This document shows, in pieces, positions 52,179-61,743 of a stretch of DNA of 64,000 bases. Under the pieces are notes generated by a model. That model did no database searches. It saw nothing but the letters and a program-made list of their open reading frames with translations, and was not told the DNA's origin. Within the stretch, counting starts at the first letter, position 1, and each line of letters opens with the position of its first letter. Origin of the DNA: Sphingobacteriales bacterium 44-15 (GTDB lineage: Bacteria > Bacteroidota > Bacteroidia > Chitinophagales > Chitinophagaceae); contig MKWG01000011.1 in the NCBI GenBank assembly GCA_001899685.1, positions 334,938-398,937 of the forward strand, written 5' to 3'. The position numbers and the translations under genes are program-made.

Positions 52179-53864
52179 ATGATGACATTTGAAGGGTTGG
52201 GTTTAGACGAGAGGTTGGTACAGGCTACCGATGCTTTAGGATTTACGCAACCAACGCCCATACAGGAAAAAGCTATTCCTGTTTTACTGAGTGGCACCAA
52301 AGACCTGGTGGGGTTGGCACAGACCGGTACCGGAAAAACGGCAGCTTTTGGTTTACCATTGCTGCACCTGATCAACGAAAAAGACAAATTTCCACAAGCG
52401 CTGGTAGTATGCCCTACAAGGGAGCTCTGCCTGCAGATCGTGAATGAAGTAGAGCTTTTTAAGAAATTCATGCCCGGCATGCATGTAATCGCAGTGTATG
52501 GAGGCTCCTCTATTGGTATGCAGATACGGGATCTGAAAAGAGGGGTGCAAATCGTAGTAGCTACCCCGGGAAGACTGATAGACCTTATTGAAAGAAAAGC
52601 TATTGACCTGCAGCAGATAAAATACGTGGTGCTTGATGAAGCCGATGAAATGCTGAACATGGGTTTCCAGGATGATATAGAATTCATTCTTCAGAACACG
52701 CCCAACAGGGAAAGCACCTGGTTGTTCAGCGCTACCATGCCGCCGGAGATCAGGAGAGTGAGCAAGAAGTATATGGAGCAGCCGGTAGAGATAACCGTAG
52801 GTAAAGTGAATACGGCGAACAAAAATATTGATCACCAGTATTATGTTACAAGCGCCCAGCTCCGTTATGAGGCGCTGAAACGGCTGATTGATTTTAATCC
52901 GGGTATTTACGGCATTATTTTTACACGCACCAAAGCCGATGCGCAAAACATTGCCGAAAAGCTTACCCGCGAGGGGTATGATATTGATGCGCTGCACGGC
53001 GATCTTACCCAGCAGCAGCGCGATAAAGTGATGGGCGAATTCAGGGACAAAACGCTGCAGCTCCTGATTGCAACGGATGTGGCTGCAAGGGGCATTGATG
53101 TACAGGGGATCACTCATGTGATCAACTACGAGCTTCCTGATGATGTGGAAGTATACACCCACCGCAGCGGCCGTACGGGAAGAGCAGGCAATACAGGTAT
53201 ATGTATGTCCATCATACATACCCGAGAAACAGGCAAGATCAGGCAGATCGAAAGAATGGTGCAGGTGCCTTTTCACAAGCTGGAAATACCCGCAGGCAAG
53301 GACGTATGCCGGAAGCAGTTCTATCATTTCATGGATAACCTGCTGCAACTGGATATAGATGATACCGGCTATGAGCCTTATATCCCTATGCTGGAAGAAA
53401 AGTTTGCCGATATATCCAAAGAGGAAATACTCAAAAGGCTGGCAGCCCAGGAATTCAACCGTTTTCTGAAATATTACGAGAACGCTGAAGATCTCAATGT
53501 AAGGGAAAGAGTGCGTGAACCCCGTGGTGGAGAGAGCAGATCATCTTATGGAGACAGACGGGATGGTGACCGCAGAAGGGATATGAATGGACGTGGCAGG
53601 AATTATGCCGCAAACGGAGGCGAGTATGCCAGGCTTTTTGTAAACCTCGGCACAAAAGACGGATTTTATAAAGCCAGCTTTTTACAATTCATTCTTGACA
53701 TGAGCGATCTCCGCAAAGAGGTGCTCGGAAGAATAGATATGAAGGAGATGAACAGCTGGATCGAGGTGGATAAAAAAGCTGCGGGGCAGATGATACGGTC
53801 TATTGACGGCAAAAAATACCGGGGCAGAAGCATCAGGATGAATGATGCGGACAGCAGGAGATAA
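52179..53864 (+). CDS. DEAD-box RNA helicase with DbpA-type C-terminal domain
   Basis: A 561-residue ATP-dependent RNA helicase. Motifs: AQTGTGKT, PTRELCLQI, VLDEADEML, SATMP, TDVAARGIDVQ and HRSGRTGRAGN. A basic Arg/Gly/Asp linker (residues about 445-480) joins a C-terminal RNA-binding domain (YARLFVNLGTKDGFYKASFLQF ... YRGRSIRMNDA), similar to DbpA/CsdA tails. It likely acts in ribosome assembly or cold shock. It lies between tyrA and the DAHP synthase gene and may have its own promoter. Confidence 0.95.
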   Translation: MMTFEGLGLDERLVQATDALGFTQPTPIQEKAIPVLLSGTKDLVGLAQTGTGKTAAFGLPLLHLINEKDKFPQALVVCPTRELCLQIVNEVELFKKFMPGMHVIAVYGGSSIGMQIRDLKRGVQIVVATPGRLIDLIERKAIDLQQIKYVVLDEADEMLNMGFQDDIEFILQNTPNRESTWLFSATMPPEIRRVSKKYMEQPVEITVGKVNTANKNIDHQYYVTSAQLRYEALKRLIDFNPGIYGIIFTRTKADAQNIAEKLTREGYDIDALHGDLTQQQRDKVMGEFRDKTLQLLIATDVAARGIDVQGITHVINYELPDDVEVYTHRSGRTGRAGNTGICMSIIHTRETGKIRQIERMVQVPFHKLEIPAGKDVCRKQFYHFMDNLLQLDIDDTGYEPYIPMLEEKFADISKEEILKRLAAQEFNRFLKYYENAEDLNVRERVREPRGGESRSSYGDRRDGDRRRDMNGRGRNYAANGGEYARLFVNLGTKDGFYKASFLQFILDMSDLRKEVLGRIDMKEMNSWIEVDKKAAGQMIRSIDGKKYRGRSIRMNDADSRR

Positions 53865-53885
53865 TGGCCAAGAAACCAGTGTTAG

Positions 53886-53947
53886 GTCAAACGTGAAGCG
53901 ACAGACGATAAATGTAAGAATCTCACATCTATCGTCTCACTTCTCAC
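53886..53947. repeat. GTGAGA-family palindrome
   Basis: Begins GTCAAACGTGAAGCG and ends CGTCTCACTTCTCAC, with AGACGATA (about 53902-53909) facing TATCGTCT. It shares its first 12 bases with the copy at 46669. Confidence 0.7.
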
Positions 53948-54032
53948 AAAAGATAGGAAAAGCCGTTGTTGATATAGCACTAACCAACCTTACAAGTACA
54001 CAATAATTTTAAAAACATAAACTATCAATTAT

Positions 54033-55121
54033 ATGCAAGCGGTTGAAAACAATCCCAAAGCTGTAGTGCTGGAAAAGCTGAACAAAAAACCTCTTATTAT
54101 TGCCGGCCCCTGCAGTGCGGAAACAGAGGCTCAGGTGCTGGAAACAGCCCAGCGCCTGGCGAAGACCGGGAAAGTGGATATGCTCCGCGCCGGGATATGG
54201 AAGCCACGCACCCGCCCCGGGAGCTTTGAGGGAATAGGCACTAAAGGACTTCCCTGGCTGCAGCAGGCTAAAAAGCTTACAGGTCTGCCTACAACAGTGG
54301 AAGTAGCTACGGGAAAGCAGGTAGAAGACGCTTTGCATTTTGAGGTGGATATGCTGTGGATCGGCGCCCGTACCACGGTGAATCCTTTCAGTGTGCAGGA
54401 AGTAGCGGATGCGCTGCGGGGCTCGGATGTTCCTGTTTTAATAAAAAATCCCATCAATCCTGATCTTGAATTATGGACAGGCGCCGTAGAGCGCGTGGCA
54501 AAAGCAGGTATCAAGAAGATCGGGCTCATACATCGAGGGTTCAGCGCCTATGGCAATACGGAATACCGTAACGCGCCCATGTGGCACCTCGCCATTGAAA
54601 TGAAACGCCGTAACCCCGAGCTGATCATGATCAATGATCCCTCCCATATCTGCGGCCGCAGGGATATTCTGATGGATGTGGCACAAAAAGCCATAGACCT
54701 CGACTATGACGGGCTTATGATCGAAAGCCATATAGACCCCGATAATGCATGGAGCGATGCCAAGCAGCAGGTAACGCCGGAGCGCCTTGCGGAAATGCTT
54801 GAGGCCATTGTATGGAGAAAGGAAGATGTAAATTCAGAAGAATTTCATGCTGCCCTGGAAAAGCTTCGCCAGCAGATCAACCACCTCGATGATGAAATGA
54901 TGCAGATCCTCAGCCAGCGCATGAAGCTTGCTGAAAAGATCGGCTTGTACAAGAAAGAAAATAATATTACTATCCTGCAAACATCGCGCTGGAATGAAAT
55001 ACTGGAGAGGGCTTTTAACAGGGGCGAAAAGATCGGGCTGAGCAAAGAGTTCATCACCAAATATTTTGACGCAGTGCACATGGAGTCTATCAATCATCAG
55101 AATAAGATCATGAACGCCTGA
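54033..55121 (+). CDS. aroG: Bifunctional DAHP synthase - chorismate mutase (type II)
   Basis: A 362-residue fusion. Residues 1-260 are a DAHP synthase (PLIIAGPCSAET, GIWKPRTRPGSFEGIG, VLIKNPINPDLELW, MINDPSHICGRRD), which joins PEP and erythrose 4-phosphate to enter the shikimate pathway. Residues about 275-355 are an AroQ-type chorismate mutase (LEKLRQQINHLDDEMMQILSQRM, IGLYKKEN). The mutase end can act as a sensor of chorismate/prephenate. The fusion is typical of Bacteroidota. Confidence 0.95.
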   Translation: MQAVENNPKAVVLEKLNKKPLIIAGPCSAETEAQVLETAQRLAKTGKVDMLRAGIWKPRTRPGSFEGIGTKGLPWLQQAKKLTGLPTTVEVATGKQVEDALHFEVDMLWIGARTTVNPFSVQEVADALRGSDVPVLIKNPINPDLELWTGAVERVAKAGIKKIGLIHRGFSAYGNTEYRNAPMWHLAIEMKRRNPELIMINDPSHICGRRDILMDVAQKAIDLDYDGLMIESHIDPDNAWSDAKQQVTPERLAEMLEAIVWRKEDVNSEEFHAALEKLRQQINHLDDEMMQILSQRMKLAEKIGLYKKENNITILQTSRWNEILERAFNRGEKIGLSKEFITKYFDAVHMESINHQNKIMNA

Positions 55122-55156
55122 TGCCGGGCAGATACATGATGTAATTGTGCCTGAAC

Positions 55157-55591
55157 ATGCAGGAAGGAACACATTCTTTTATCTACATACACACAATCTG
55201 GGCAACCCGTAACAGGGAGAAGCTGCTGACCCCCATATTGCGGAAAGTGTTGTTTCCCGTCCTGACACAGTCCGCCGGCGCAGGAGGAATACAGGTGATT
55301 GGCATCAATGGTGTGGAAGATCATGTACATGCGCTGGTAAAGCTGATGCCTGTGCAGAATATTGCGGAGGTGATCAGGCAGCTCAAAGAGATATCTTCCG
55401 GCTGGCTGAACGACAGCAGGCTGCTGCAACAGGCTTTTGAATGGGATGCCGATTATGCTGCATATTCTGTAAGTCCTTCAACCATTGATAAATCCATAGA
55501 GTATCTGAGCAGGCAGGAAGCATATCATCAAACCAGGTCGCTGGATGAAGAACTGGCAGCATTTGAAAAAATGGCTGGTCAGACGATATAG
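55157..55591 (+). CDS. Y1 (IS200/RAYT-like) transposase
   Basis: A 144-residue single-strand HUH transposase. The HUH pair is in GVEDHVHALVKL and the nucleophile tyrosine is likely in KSIEYLSRQEAYH. The start at 55157 (MQEGTHSFIYIHTIWAT) fits the family; an upstream in-frame ATG at 55145 is less likely. It has no TnpB partner or obvious IS ends, and lies between aroG and aroB in the same orientation. The nearby CCTGACTGCCGTCAGG palindrome suggests a REP-associated tyrosine transposase. Confidence 0.88.
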   Translation: MQEGTHSFIYIHTIWATRNREKLLTPILRKVLFPVLTQSAGAGGIQVIGINGVEDHVHALVKLMPVQNIAEVIRQLKEISSGWLNDSRLLQQAFEWDADYAAYSVSPSTIDKSIEYLSRQEAYHQTRSLDEELAAFEKMAGQTI

Positions 55592-55688
55592 TTATATTTC
55601 AAATTGGGAGCGGGTATGCTTGCAAAACATGAGATTGCTTTGTGGTCTTTGCCTGCCCGATCTGAAGATCATTCAGGCGGGCGAAAAA

Positions 55689-55708
55689 CCTGACTGCCGT
55701 CAGGCAGG
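55689..55708. repeat. REP-like palindrome after the Y1 transposase
   Basis: CCTGAC-TGCC-GTCAGG-CAGG with extra flanking A/T pairing (AAAA before, TTTT after). The same design occurs at 34371, and a partial inverted copy (CCTGCCTGACGGCA) occurs at about 61763. Another GCCCG...CGGGC hairpin lies just before it (about 55657-55684). Confidence 0.7.
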
Positions 55709-55812
55709 TTTTGTATTTCCTTTGCGGTTATATTTTACCGCAAAGCGCGCAAAGCCCGGCTGTACAAAGCTGATAATTTTTGACATATTTTATTTCCCGG
55801 AAAAACATACGG

Positions 55813-56832
55813 ATGAAACCTGAAACATATCATTTTGGTAATGCATTAACGAAATATTATTTCGCTGCCGGCTTTTCGAAGCTCAAAGAAATAGTCTCGC
55901 CCGCATCTGCCATTATCATTACGGATGAAAACATTTTCAATGCGTATCCCAAAAAGTTTAAAGGCTGGAATACCATTGTCCTGAAAGCAGGGGAAGCGTA
56001 CAAAGTACAGGCTACCGTGGATACCGTGATTGAACAGATGATCGCCCTGGAAGCAGACCGTAAAACAACCCTGGTGGGCGTAGGAGGAGGCGTGATCACA
56101 GACATAACTGGCTATGCAGCTTCAGTATACATGCGGGGCATTTCTTTCGGCTTTGTTCCTACATCGGTATTAGGAATGGTGGATGCCAGTATCGGGGGTA
56201 AGAATGGAATTGATGTAGGCATATATAAAAATATGGTAGGTATAATAAGGCAACCCTCATTCATCCTGCATGATATGCTTTTCGTGAATACACTGCCACA
56301 GGCGGAATGGGAAAATGGTTTTGCTGAGATCATCAAGCATGCCTGCATCAAAGACGCCCGTATGTTTGCAGAATTAGAAGCAGGGTCGCTTAAAGCGTAC
56401 CGGCGCAGTAAATCTAAATTTTGTGACCTGGTGCGTCGTAATGCACTCATCAAAATAAAAGTAGTTCAGAAAGACCAGTTTGAACAGGGAGACCGCAAGC
56501 TGCTGAATTTTGGTCATACGCTGGGTCATGCGCTGGAAAATCAATATGAGCTGTCGCACGGGCAGGCTATCTCCATCGGCATGACTTATGCGAGCCATAT
56601 TTCTGCTGCGCTTTGTGGCTTTAAGCATGTGGAAAGAGTGGTTTCTCTTCTGGAAAAATACGGGCTTCCCACTTATGCTTCTTTCGATAAGAAAGCTGTG
56701 CTGGAAGTGCTTAAAATGGATAAGAAAAGAGTACGTAAAGAAATGAATTATGTGCTGCTTGAAAAAATAGGGAAAGGCATCGTCCGGCCGATACCCCTGA
56801 CTGAATTAGAAGAAATGATAACTGCATTATAA
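55813..56832 (+). CDS. aroB: 3-dehydroquinate synthase
   Basis: Second step of the shikimate pathway, converting DAHP to 3-dehydroquinate with NAD and a divalent metal. The start at 55813 (MKPETYHFGNALTKYYFAAGF) gives 339 residues. Signatures: the GVGGGVITDITGYAASVYMRG segment, GFAEIIKHACIKD (metal-ligand E) and LNFGHTLGHALENQY (metal-ligand H). It is 221 bases after the Y1 transposase; 2 bases separate it from aroA. Confidence 0.95.
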   Translation: MKPETYHFGNALTKYYFAAGFSKLKEIVSPASAIIITDENIFNAYPKKFKGWNTIVLKAGEAYKVQATVDTVIEQMIALEADRKTTLVGVGGGVITDITGYAASVYMRGISFGFVPTSVLGMVDASIGGKNGIDVGIYKNMVGIIRQPSFILHDMLFVNTLPQAEWENGFAEIIKHACIKDARMFAELEAGSLKAYRRSKSKFCDLVRRNALIKIKVVQKDQFEQGDRKLLNFGHTLGHALENQYELSHGQAISIGMTYASHISAALCGFKHVERVVSLLEKYGLPTYASFDKKAVLEVLKMDKKRVRKEMNYVLLEKIGKGIVRPIPLTELEEMITAL

Positions 56833-56834
56833 TT

Positions 56835-58142
56835 ATGATCGCTACTATTCAACCATCAGTGCTGTCTGGCGCCATAACCGCTCCCGCTTCTAAAAGTTCT
56901 ATGCAGCGGGCATGTGCGGCTGCACTGGTTGCCAAAACAAAAGTTATCATCCGCAACCCCGGACATTCCAACGACGATAAGGCGGCGATTGAACTGATCA
57001 GTACCATTGGCGCCCGGGTGAACGTTGCTGCCCCGGATATGCTGGAGGTGGACAGTACTGCGGTGGACCTTGGATCTCCGGGCGGAGGCACAGGCAACCT
57101 GGAAGTCAGTTGCGGTGAAAGCGGCCTGGGTATCCGGATGTTCACCCCTATCCTGTCGCTCAGCAAAAATACGGTTACCATTAAAGGAGAAGGAAGCCTT
57201 GTTACACGGCCCATGGATTTCTTTGATGAGATATTGCCGGAGCTCGGGGTCTCTATTCAATCCAATGAAGGCCGGTTGCCTCTTATTGTAAAAGGACCGG
57301 TGAAGCCCCGTGATATTGAAATTGACGGTTCTCTCTCTTCCCAGTTCCTTACCGGCTTATTGCTCGCGTATGCTGCGTCGGGCGCGGAAAACGTTACCAT
57401 AACAGTGAACAACCTGAAGAGCCTGCCTTATATTGATCTTACGTTGAAAGTGATGGAGCATTTCGGGCTCAGGGCGCCACGCAATAATGACTACCGGTCT
57501 TTTCATTTTGAGCCTTCAGCAAAAAGGCCTGCCCCATCCCCTATAACTTATACCGTGGAAGGCGACTGGAGCGGCGGTGCATTTTTGCTGGTAGCCGGCG
57601 CTATTGCCGGTAATATTGAGGTCATTGGCCTGGATCCGGCCTCGCCGCAGGCAGATAAAAAAATACTTGAAGCGTTGAAAGATGCAGGGGCAGCTATGAG
57701 CGTAACCGATGAAAAAATTGTATTACAGCAAAGCATACTTAGAGGATTCTCTTTTGATGCCACGCATTGTCCCGACCTGTTCCCTCCGCTTGTGGCACTG
57801 GCGGCATATTGCGAAGGACAAACCGTAATAAAGGGAGTAAGCAGGCTGGCGCATAAAGAAAGCGACCGCGGTACAACATTGAAGGAAGAATTTGGCAAGA
57901 TGGGATTGGAGGTGCAGCTTGATGGTGATATCATGACCATTGATGGCGTAAAAGCATTGAAAGCGTCAACAGTACATTCGCGGCACGACCACCGTATTGC
58001 AATGGCATGCGCTGTTGCTGCGCTTCGTGCCAACGGCAGCGTGCGCATTCAAGATGCAGAAGCCATCAACAAATCCTATCCTGATTTTTATACTGATATT
58101 CAAAAGCTTGGTGCAGCGGTAAAGGTGGTGAATAGTGAATAG
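56835..58142 (+). CDS. aroA: 3-phosphoshikimate 1-carboxyvinyltransferase (EPSP synthase)
   Basis: Adds enolpyruvate to shikimate 3-phosphate. 435 residues. Active-site segments: PASKSSMQRACAAAL (residues 15-29), ESGLGIRM, DGSLSSQFLTGLLLAYA, VEGDWSGGAFLL, and HSRHDHRIAMACAVA near the end. The glyphosate-contact loop is CGESGLGIRMF, lacking the common GNAGTxxR sequence, so inhibitor response cannot be inferred. The last codons run into a tandem repeat at 58128, so the C-terminus (KVVNSE) is repeat-derived. Confidence 0.94.
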   Translation: MIATIQPSVLSGAITAPASKSSMQRACAAALVAKTKVIIRNPGHSNDDKAAIELISTIGARVNVAAPDMLEVDSTAVDLGSPGGGTGNLEVSCGESGLGIRMFTPILSLSKNTVTIKGEGSLVTRPMDFFDEILPELGVSIQSNEGRLPLIVKGPVKPRDIEIDGSLSSQFLTGLLLAYAASGAENVTITVNNLKSLPYIDLTLKVMEHFGLRAPRNNDYRSFHFEPSAKRPAPSPITYTVEGDWSGGAFLLVAGAIAGNIEVIGLDPASPQADKKILEALKDAGAAMSVTDEKIVLQQSILRGFSFDATHCPDLFPPLVALAAYCEGQTVIKGVSRLAHKESDRGTTLKEEFGKMGLEVQLDGDIMTIDGVKALKASTVHSRHDHRIAMACAVAALRANGSVRIQDAEAINKSYPDFYTDIQKLGAAVKVVNSE

Positions 58143-58186
58143 TCAATGGTGAATGGATTCACTATTCACCATTGACCATTCACAAT
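58128..58186. repeat. Tandem and inverted GTGAATAGTGAAT repeat
   Basis: Starts inside the aroA 3' end (GGTGAATAGTGAATAG) and continues with GTCAATGGTGAATGG; the right half is ATTCACTATTCACCATT then GACCATTCACAAT, the complement of the left. A heptamer GTGAATA-like unit is both tandem and inverted. It sits between aroA and aroC. Confidence 0.75.
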
Positions 58187-58220
58187 ATTTATTAATGCAT
58201 ATTTCATTCAACAAACAGAT

Positions 58221-59219
58221 ATGAACTCTTTCGGCAGAATATTTCGTGTGCATATTTTTGGTGAATCCCATGGGGAAAGCGTGGGCTTGTGTATTGACGG
58301 ATGCCCGGCAGGATTGCCTTTGAAGGTAGATGATTTTTTGCCTGATATTGAACGGCGGAAAGGCGGTACCCAAAAGGGCACTACTCCCCGGCAGGAATCC
58401 GATCTCCCTATATTTAAGAGTGGCATCTTCAATGATACTACCACCGGCGCTCCAATCACCATTCTGTTTGAAAACAACAATACCCGCTCCGGCGATTACC
58501 AGAAGCAGCGGTCCGTGCCGCGGCCGGGGCATGCGGATTTTGTAGCGCATGAAAAATTCGGCGGGTATGAAGACTATCGTGGCGGTGGCCATTTCAGCGG
58601 GCGGCTTACCGTGGCGCTTGTGGCAGCCGGGGTAATTGCCAAAAAGATCCTGGCAACAAAAAGCATTGGTATAACTGCCGAAATACTGGAGATCGGCGGA
58701 GAACAGGACCTGGAGAAAGGACTGCAAAAAGCCATAGATGCAAAAGACAGCATTGGCGGTATTGTAGAATGCCGCTCAGCCAATTTACCGCTGGGATTAG
58801 GAGAACCTTTTTTTGATTCCGCGGAATCATTATTAAGCCATGCCGCATTTGCCATACCTGCTGTAAAAGGTATAGAGTTCGGTACCGGCTTTGCTGCTGC
58901 GAGAATGTTTGGCAGCGACCATAATGATGCGCTGGAGAATATGAGCGGTAAAACAAGAACCAATCATGCCGGGGGTATTGTTGGCGGCATCAGCAATGGC
59001 AATGAGCTGGTTTTCCGTATCGCTGTCAAGCCCACTTCTTCCACCCCTAAAATACAACACACACTGAACTGGGAGACCGGGGTAACAGAAGATTTTTCAG
59101 TAAAAGGACGGCATGACCTGTGTATAGCGCTGAGGGTGCCCGTAGTGCTGGAAGCCGTGACAGCATTCGTTCTGTGCGACCTGATGTTGCTCGAACAGCG
59201 CATATCCCGTATATTGTGA
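58221..59219 (+). CDS. aroC: Chorismate synthase
   Basis: Last common step of aromatic synthesis, forming chorismate with reduced FMN. 332 residues, slightly short versus 350-390 but complete. Signatures: FGESHGESVGLCIDGCPAG, RQESDLP, YRGGGHFSGRLT and NHAGGIVGGISNG. It is the last shikimate gene of the cluster; aroE, aroK and aroQ/D are not here. Confidence 0.95.
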   Translation: MNSFGRIFRVHIFGESHGESVGLCIDGCPAGLPLKVDDFLPDIERRKGGTQKGTTPRQESDLPIFKSGIFNDTTTGAPITILFENNNTRSGDYQKQRSVPRPGHADFVAHEKFGGYEDYRGGGHFSGRLTVALVAAGVIAKKILATKSIGITAEILEIGGEQDLEKGLQKAIDAKDSIGGIVECRSANLPLGLGEPFFDSAESLLSHAAFAIPAVKGIEFGTGFAAARMFGSDHNDALENMSGKTRTNHAGGIVGGISNGNELVFRIAVKPTSSTPKIQHTLNWETGVTEDFSVKGRHDLCIALRVPVVLEAVTAFVLCDLMLLEQRISRIL

Positions 59220-59226
59220 ATGTAAA

Positions 59227-59535
59227 ATGATTGCCATGCCATTTATTTATCACATCGCTACCAAAGCAGACTGGGATAACGCTATAAAAAAAGGGTATTA
59301 CGAATCTCCTGCATTAAAAGAAGAAGGTTTCATTCATTGCTGCGAAGAACGGCAGGTTCCCGACGTGCTGCAACGTTATTTTTCCGGTAAAACGAACCTC
59401 GTAAAATTACGCATAGATACTGACAAGTTAACCAGCCAATTGATATACGACTGGTCAAATGCCATAGAAGATACCTTCCCGCATATATATGGAACCATTA
59501 ATCCCGACGCCGTAACAGAGGTTACGGAAATCTAA
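59227..59535 (+). CDS. DUF952 family protein
   Basis: A 102-residue cytosolic protein of the DUF952 fold: IYHIATKADWDNAIKKGYYESPAL, EGFIHCCEERQV, LIYDWSNAIEDTFPHIYGTI. An alternative start at 59236 (MPFIYHI) is also good. Enzyme activity unknown. It follows aroC by 7 bases and may be on its transcript. Confidence 0.85.
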   Translation: MIAMPFIYHIATKADWDNAIKKGYYESPALKEEGFIHCCEERQVPDVLQRYFSGKTNLVKLRIDTDKLTSQLIYDWSNAIEDTFPHIYGTINPDAVTEVTEI

Positions 59536-59737
59536 GTATTTCCCTTCTGACCTTCGCTCCCGTTGATCTTTATCAAAGAGAACAGCAGAAAAGCTGACAC
59601 CTGGTTGAGCTATGGTAAAATGCATGCACCTGTAGCAATATATATAGCAGATCATGCAGTTTTCTGTAGACCTCAACGTATTTTTACGTACCCTATTCGG
59701 GATAATACTCATCGTTCACGACCCTAAAACACATTGT

Positions 59738-60421
59738 ATGAAAGCGCTATTGATTGTAACCGGTATTATCCTAATATCCTTCCAGATTAACCGCATTTTA
59801 GTAAGCAATGCTGACGGCAGCCTGATCCGTTCAGAAGTCAAGATCCTGGATGAAAATTTCGCCGGGAATACACCGTTGCCTGCAATAGATTCTACTTACA
59901 GGTCTGCAAAATCTATAAAGAAAGTTGCTGCGGCCGATGTATCTGTTGCTGTAGTTGAAAAGACTGTCAAAGCTGTTGCAAAAACAACAGTAAAGGCTAA
60001 TCACAGTTTTGCGGTAAGCTTTTCCGCGGAAAAGAATAACAATTTTAAAATGCTTCACAAACTGATCAAAGAAACAAAGACATACCTGTCTTTCACTACC
60101 GTGGAATTTGATTTCGATAAATATAATGCGCTCAGCACGGAAGCATTCAATGAAATTCTTCAGTATGCAGATCAATTAATGTATGATTCTTCCTTAAAAG
60201 TGAGTGTAGCGGGTTTTGCAGACAGCACAGGCAGCGCTGAATATAACGAGCAGCTCTCCTGGATGCGCGCTAATGATATTAAAAATTATATGATTGACCT
60301 TGGTGTTAATGAAGACCAGATCATGATATCAGCCAACGGCAGTGCCGATCCTGTAGCTTCCAACGCTACTGCTGACGGAAGGTCAGAAAACAGGCGTGTG
60401 GAGCTTGCTCTTTTGAAATAA
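59738..60421 (+). CDS. OmpA-family protein
   Basis: Start at 59738 (MKALLIVTGIILISFQ) gives a signal anchor, 227 residues. After a variable linker the last 120 residues are an OmpA peptidoglycan-binding domain: TTVEFDFDKYNALSTEAF, VAGFADSTGSAEYN, LSWMRANDIKNYMIDLGV, SENRRVELALLK. Probably ties the envelope to peptidoglycan. An upstream frame to 59654 adds a non-signal extension and is disfavoured. Confidence 0.85.
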   Translation: MKALLIVTGIILISFQINRILVSNADGSLIRSEVKILDENFAGNTPLPAIDSTYRSAKSIKKVAAADVSVAVVEKTVKAVAKTTVKANHSFAVSFSAEKNNNFKMLHKLIKETKTYLSFTTVEFDFDKYNALSTEAFNEILQYADQLMYDSSLKVSVAGFADSTGSAEYNEQLSWMRANDIKNYMIDLGVNEDQIMISANGSADPVASNATADGRSENRRVELALLK

Positions 60422-60434
60422 GAGTATTGCGGGA

Positions 60435-60485
60435 GGCGAGAGGTGAAAGCCATCTCTCACCTCTCACGTTTATCCTCTCACGATT
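60435..60485. repeat. GTGAGA-family palindrome
   Basis: GCGAGAGGTGA faces TCACCTCTCACG, followed by TTTATCCTCTCACGATT. It separates the convergent OmpA and queA genes. Confidence 0.7.
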
Positions 60486-60508
60486 AACATACAGGCATTA
60501 TTCGTTTT

Positions 60509-61558
60509 TTACAACACCAGCATAGCATCACCATAACTGAAAAAGCGATATTTATCTTTTATCGCTTTTTTATATGCCTCCATAGCAAGTTCATATCCCG
60601 CAAAAGCGCAGGTCATGATCAGCAGACTGGTCTTGGGCAAATGAAAGTTTGTGATAAGTGAATCAGCGATAGAGAAAGTATATGGAGGGTGAATAAATGT
60701 ATTGGTCCATCCTTCCGAAGGTTTCAGCAGCTTTTCGGCAGTGAATGAAGATTCCAGCGCTCTCATGGTAGTGGTGCCTATAGAGCAGATCCTGTTGCCG
60801 TTTGTCCTCGCCTTATTCACAATGGTACATGCCTTATCTTCTATCCGGTAATATTCTGCATCCATCTTATGTTTGCTGAGATCTTCCACTTCTATCGGCC
60901 GGAACGTGCCTAAACCTGTATGCAGGGTTACTTCCGCAAAACGGATGCCTTTTATTTCCAGTCTTTTTATCAGCTCAATACTAAAATGAAGCCCCGCTGT
61001 AGGCGCAGCCACGGCTCCTTCGTGCTTTGCATATACCGTCTGGTAGCGCTCGCGGTCTTCTTCATCGGGCTTGCGCTTGATATATTTGGGCAATGGCGTT
61101 TCACCGAGAGTGTTCAGCACCTGCTTAAACTCTTCATCGGTGCCATCAAACAGGAAACGGATCGTTCTTCCGCGGGAAGTAGTGTTGTCAATCACTTCGG
61201 CTACCAGTTCTTCCGCATCTCCAAAATAAAGCTTGTTACCCACCCTTATTTTCCTTGCGGGATCAACGATAACATCCCACAGTTTATTCTGATGGTTGAG
61301 CTCGCGAAGCAGGAACACTTCGATCTTTGCCCCTGTCTTTTCCTTCCTGCCATACATACGGGCCGGGAATACTTTGGTATTATTTACAACAAAAACATCT
61401 TTATCGTCAAAATAATCCAGCACATCGCGGAAGTGCTTGTTTTCTATATTACCTGTGTCGCGGTGCACCACCATCATACGGGCGTCTTCTCTTTTTTTGG
61501 CAGGATGTTGGGCAATAAGATTAAGCGGGAGGTCAAAACGGAATTGTGATAGTTTCAT
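60509..61558 (-). CDS. queA: tRNA preQ1 S-adenosylmethionine ribosyltransferase-isomerase
   Basis: Transfers the ribosyl part of S-adenosylmethionine onto preQ1 in tRNA, giving epoxyqueuosine. 349 residues, with [30 protein letters not shown] at the start, [34 protein letters not shown] and [17 protein letters not shown]. The other queuosine genes are not near. A 5' region of about 130 bases precedes it. Confidence 0.96.
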   Translation of the reverse strand: MKLSQFRFDLPLNLIAQHPAKKREDARMMVVHRDTGNIENKHFRDVLDYFDDKDVFVVNNTKVFPARMYGRKEKTGAKIEVFLLRELNHQNKLWDVIVDPARKIRVGNKLYFGDAEELVAEVIDNTTSRGRTIRFLFDGTDEEFKQVLNTLGETPLPKYIKRKPDEEDRERYQTVYAKHEGAVAAPTAGLHFSIELIKRLEIKGIRFAEVTLHTGLGTFRPIEVEDLSKHKMDAEYYRIEDKACTIVNKARTNGNRICSIGTTTMRALESSFTAEKLLKPSEGWTNTFIHPPYTFSIADSLITNFHLPKTSLLIMTCAFAGYELAMEAYKKAIKDKYRFFSYGDAMLVL

Positions 61559-61585
61559 TGGAGTCTTTATTATTATTTAGCAGTC

Positions 61586-61661
61586 ACATGAAACTTATCA
61601 CCAGAGCAGCCGGAGATTTATGAAATTCTACAACCTGATCTTACGGCACCAGGTTTCATGT
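61586..61661 (-). promoter_or_regulatory. Possible structured leader of queA
   Basis: In the 5' untranslated region, ACATGAAAC (61586-61594) and GTTTCATGT (61653-61661) are exact complements, closing a 76-base region that also holds the inner pair CCTG/CAGG. A -7 box TACCTTTG on the minus strand lies at 61694-61687. It does not look like the known small preQ1-I motif. Could be a structured leader or a chance palindrome. Confidence 0.35.
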
Positions 61662-61686
61662 AATTGTGTCTGTGTTTGACAGCGGG

Positions 61687-61694
61687 CAAAGGTA
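61687..61694 (-). promoter_or_regulatory. -7 box of queA
   Basis: TACCTTTG on the minus strand fits TAnnTTTG. It lies about 128 bases before the start codon. The -33 box is not obvious at the usual distance. Confidence 0.4.
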
Positions 61695-61743
61695 AGTAAA
61701 TAAACAAATCATCTATTATTATTTTTTTATCCTGCTGTTATGG

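Noticed and set aside
61586-61661. PreQ1-I riboswitch call for the queA leader
   Set aside because: The short C-rich loop and A-rich tail of that motif are not visible; only a pair of complementary arms is.
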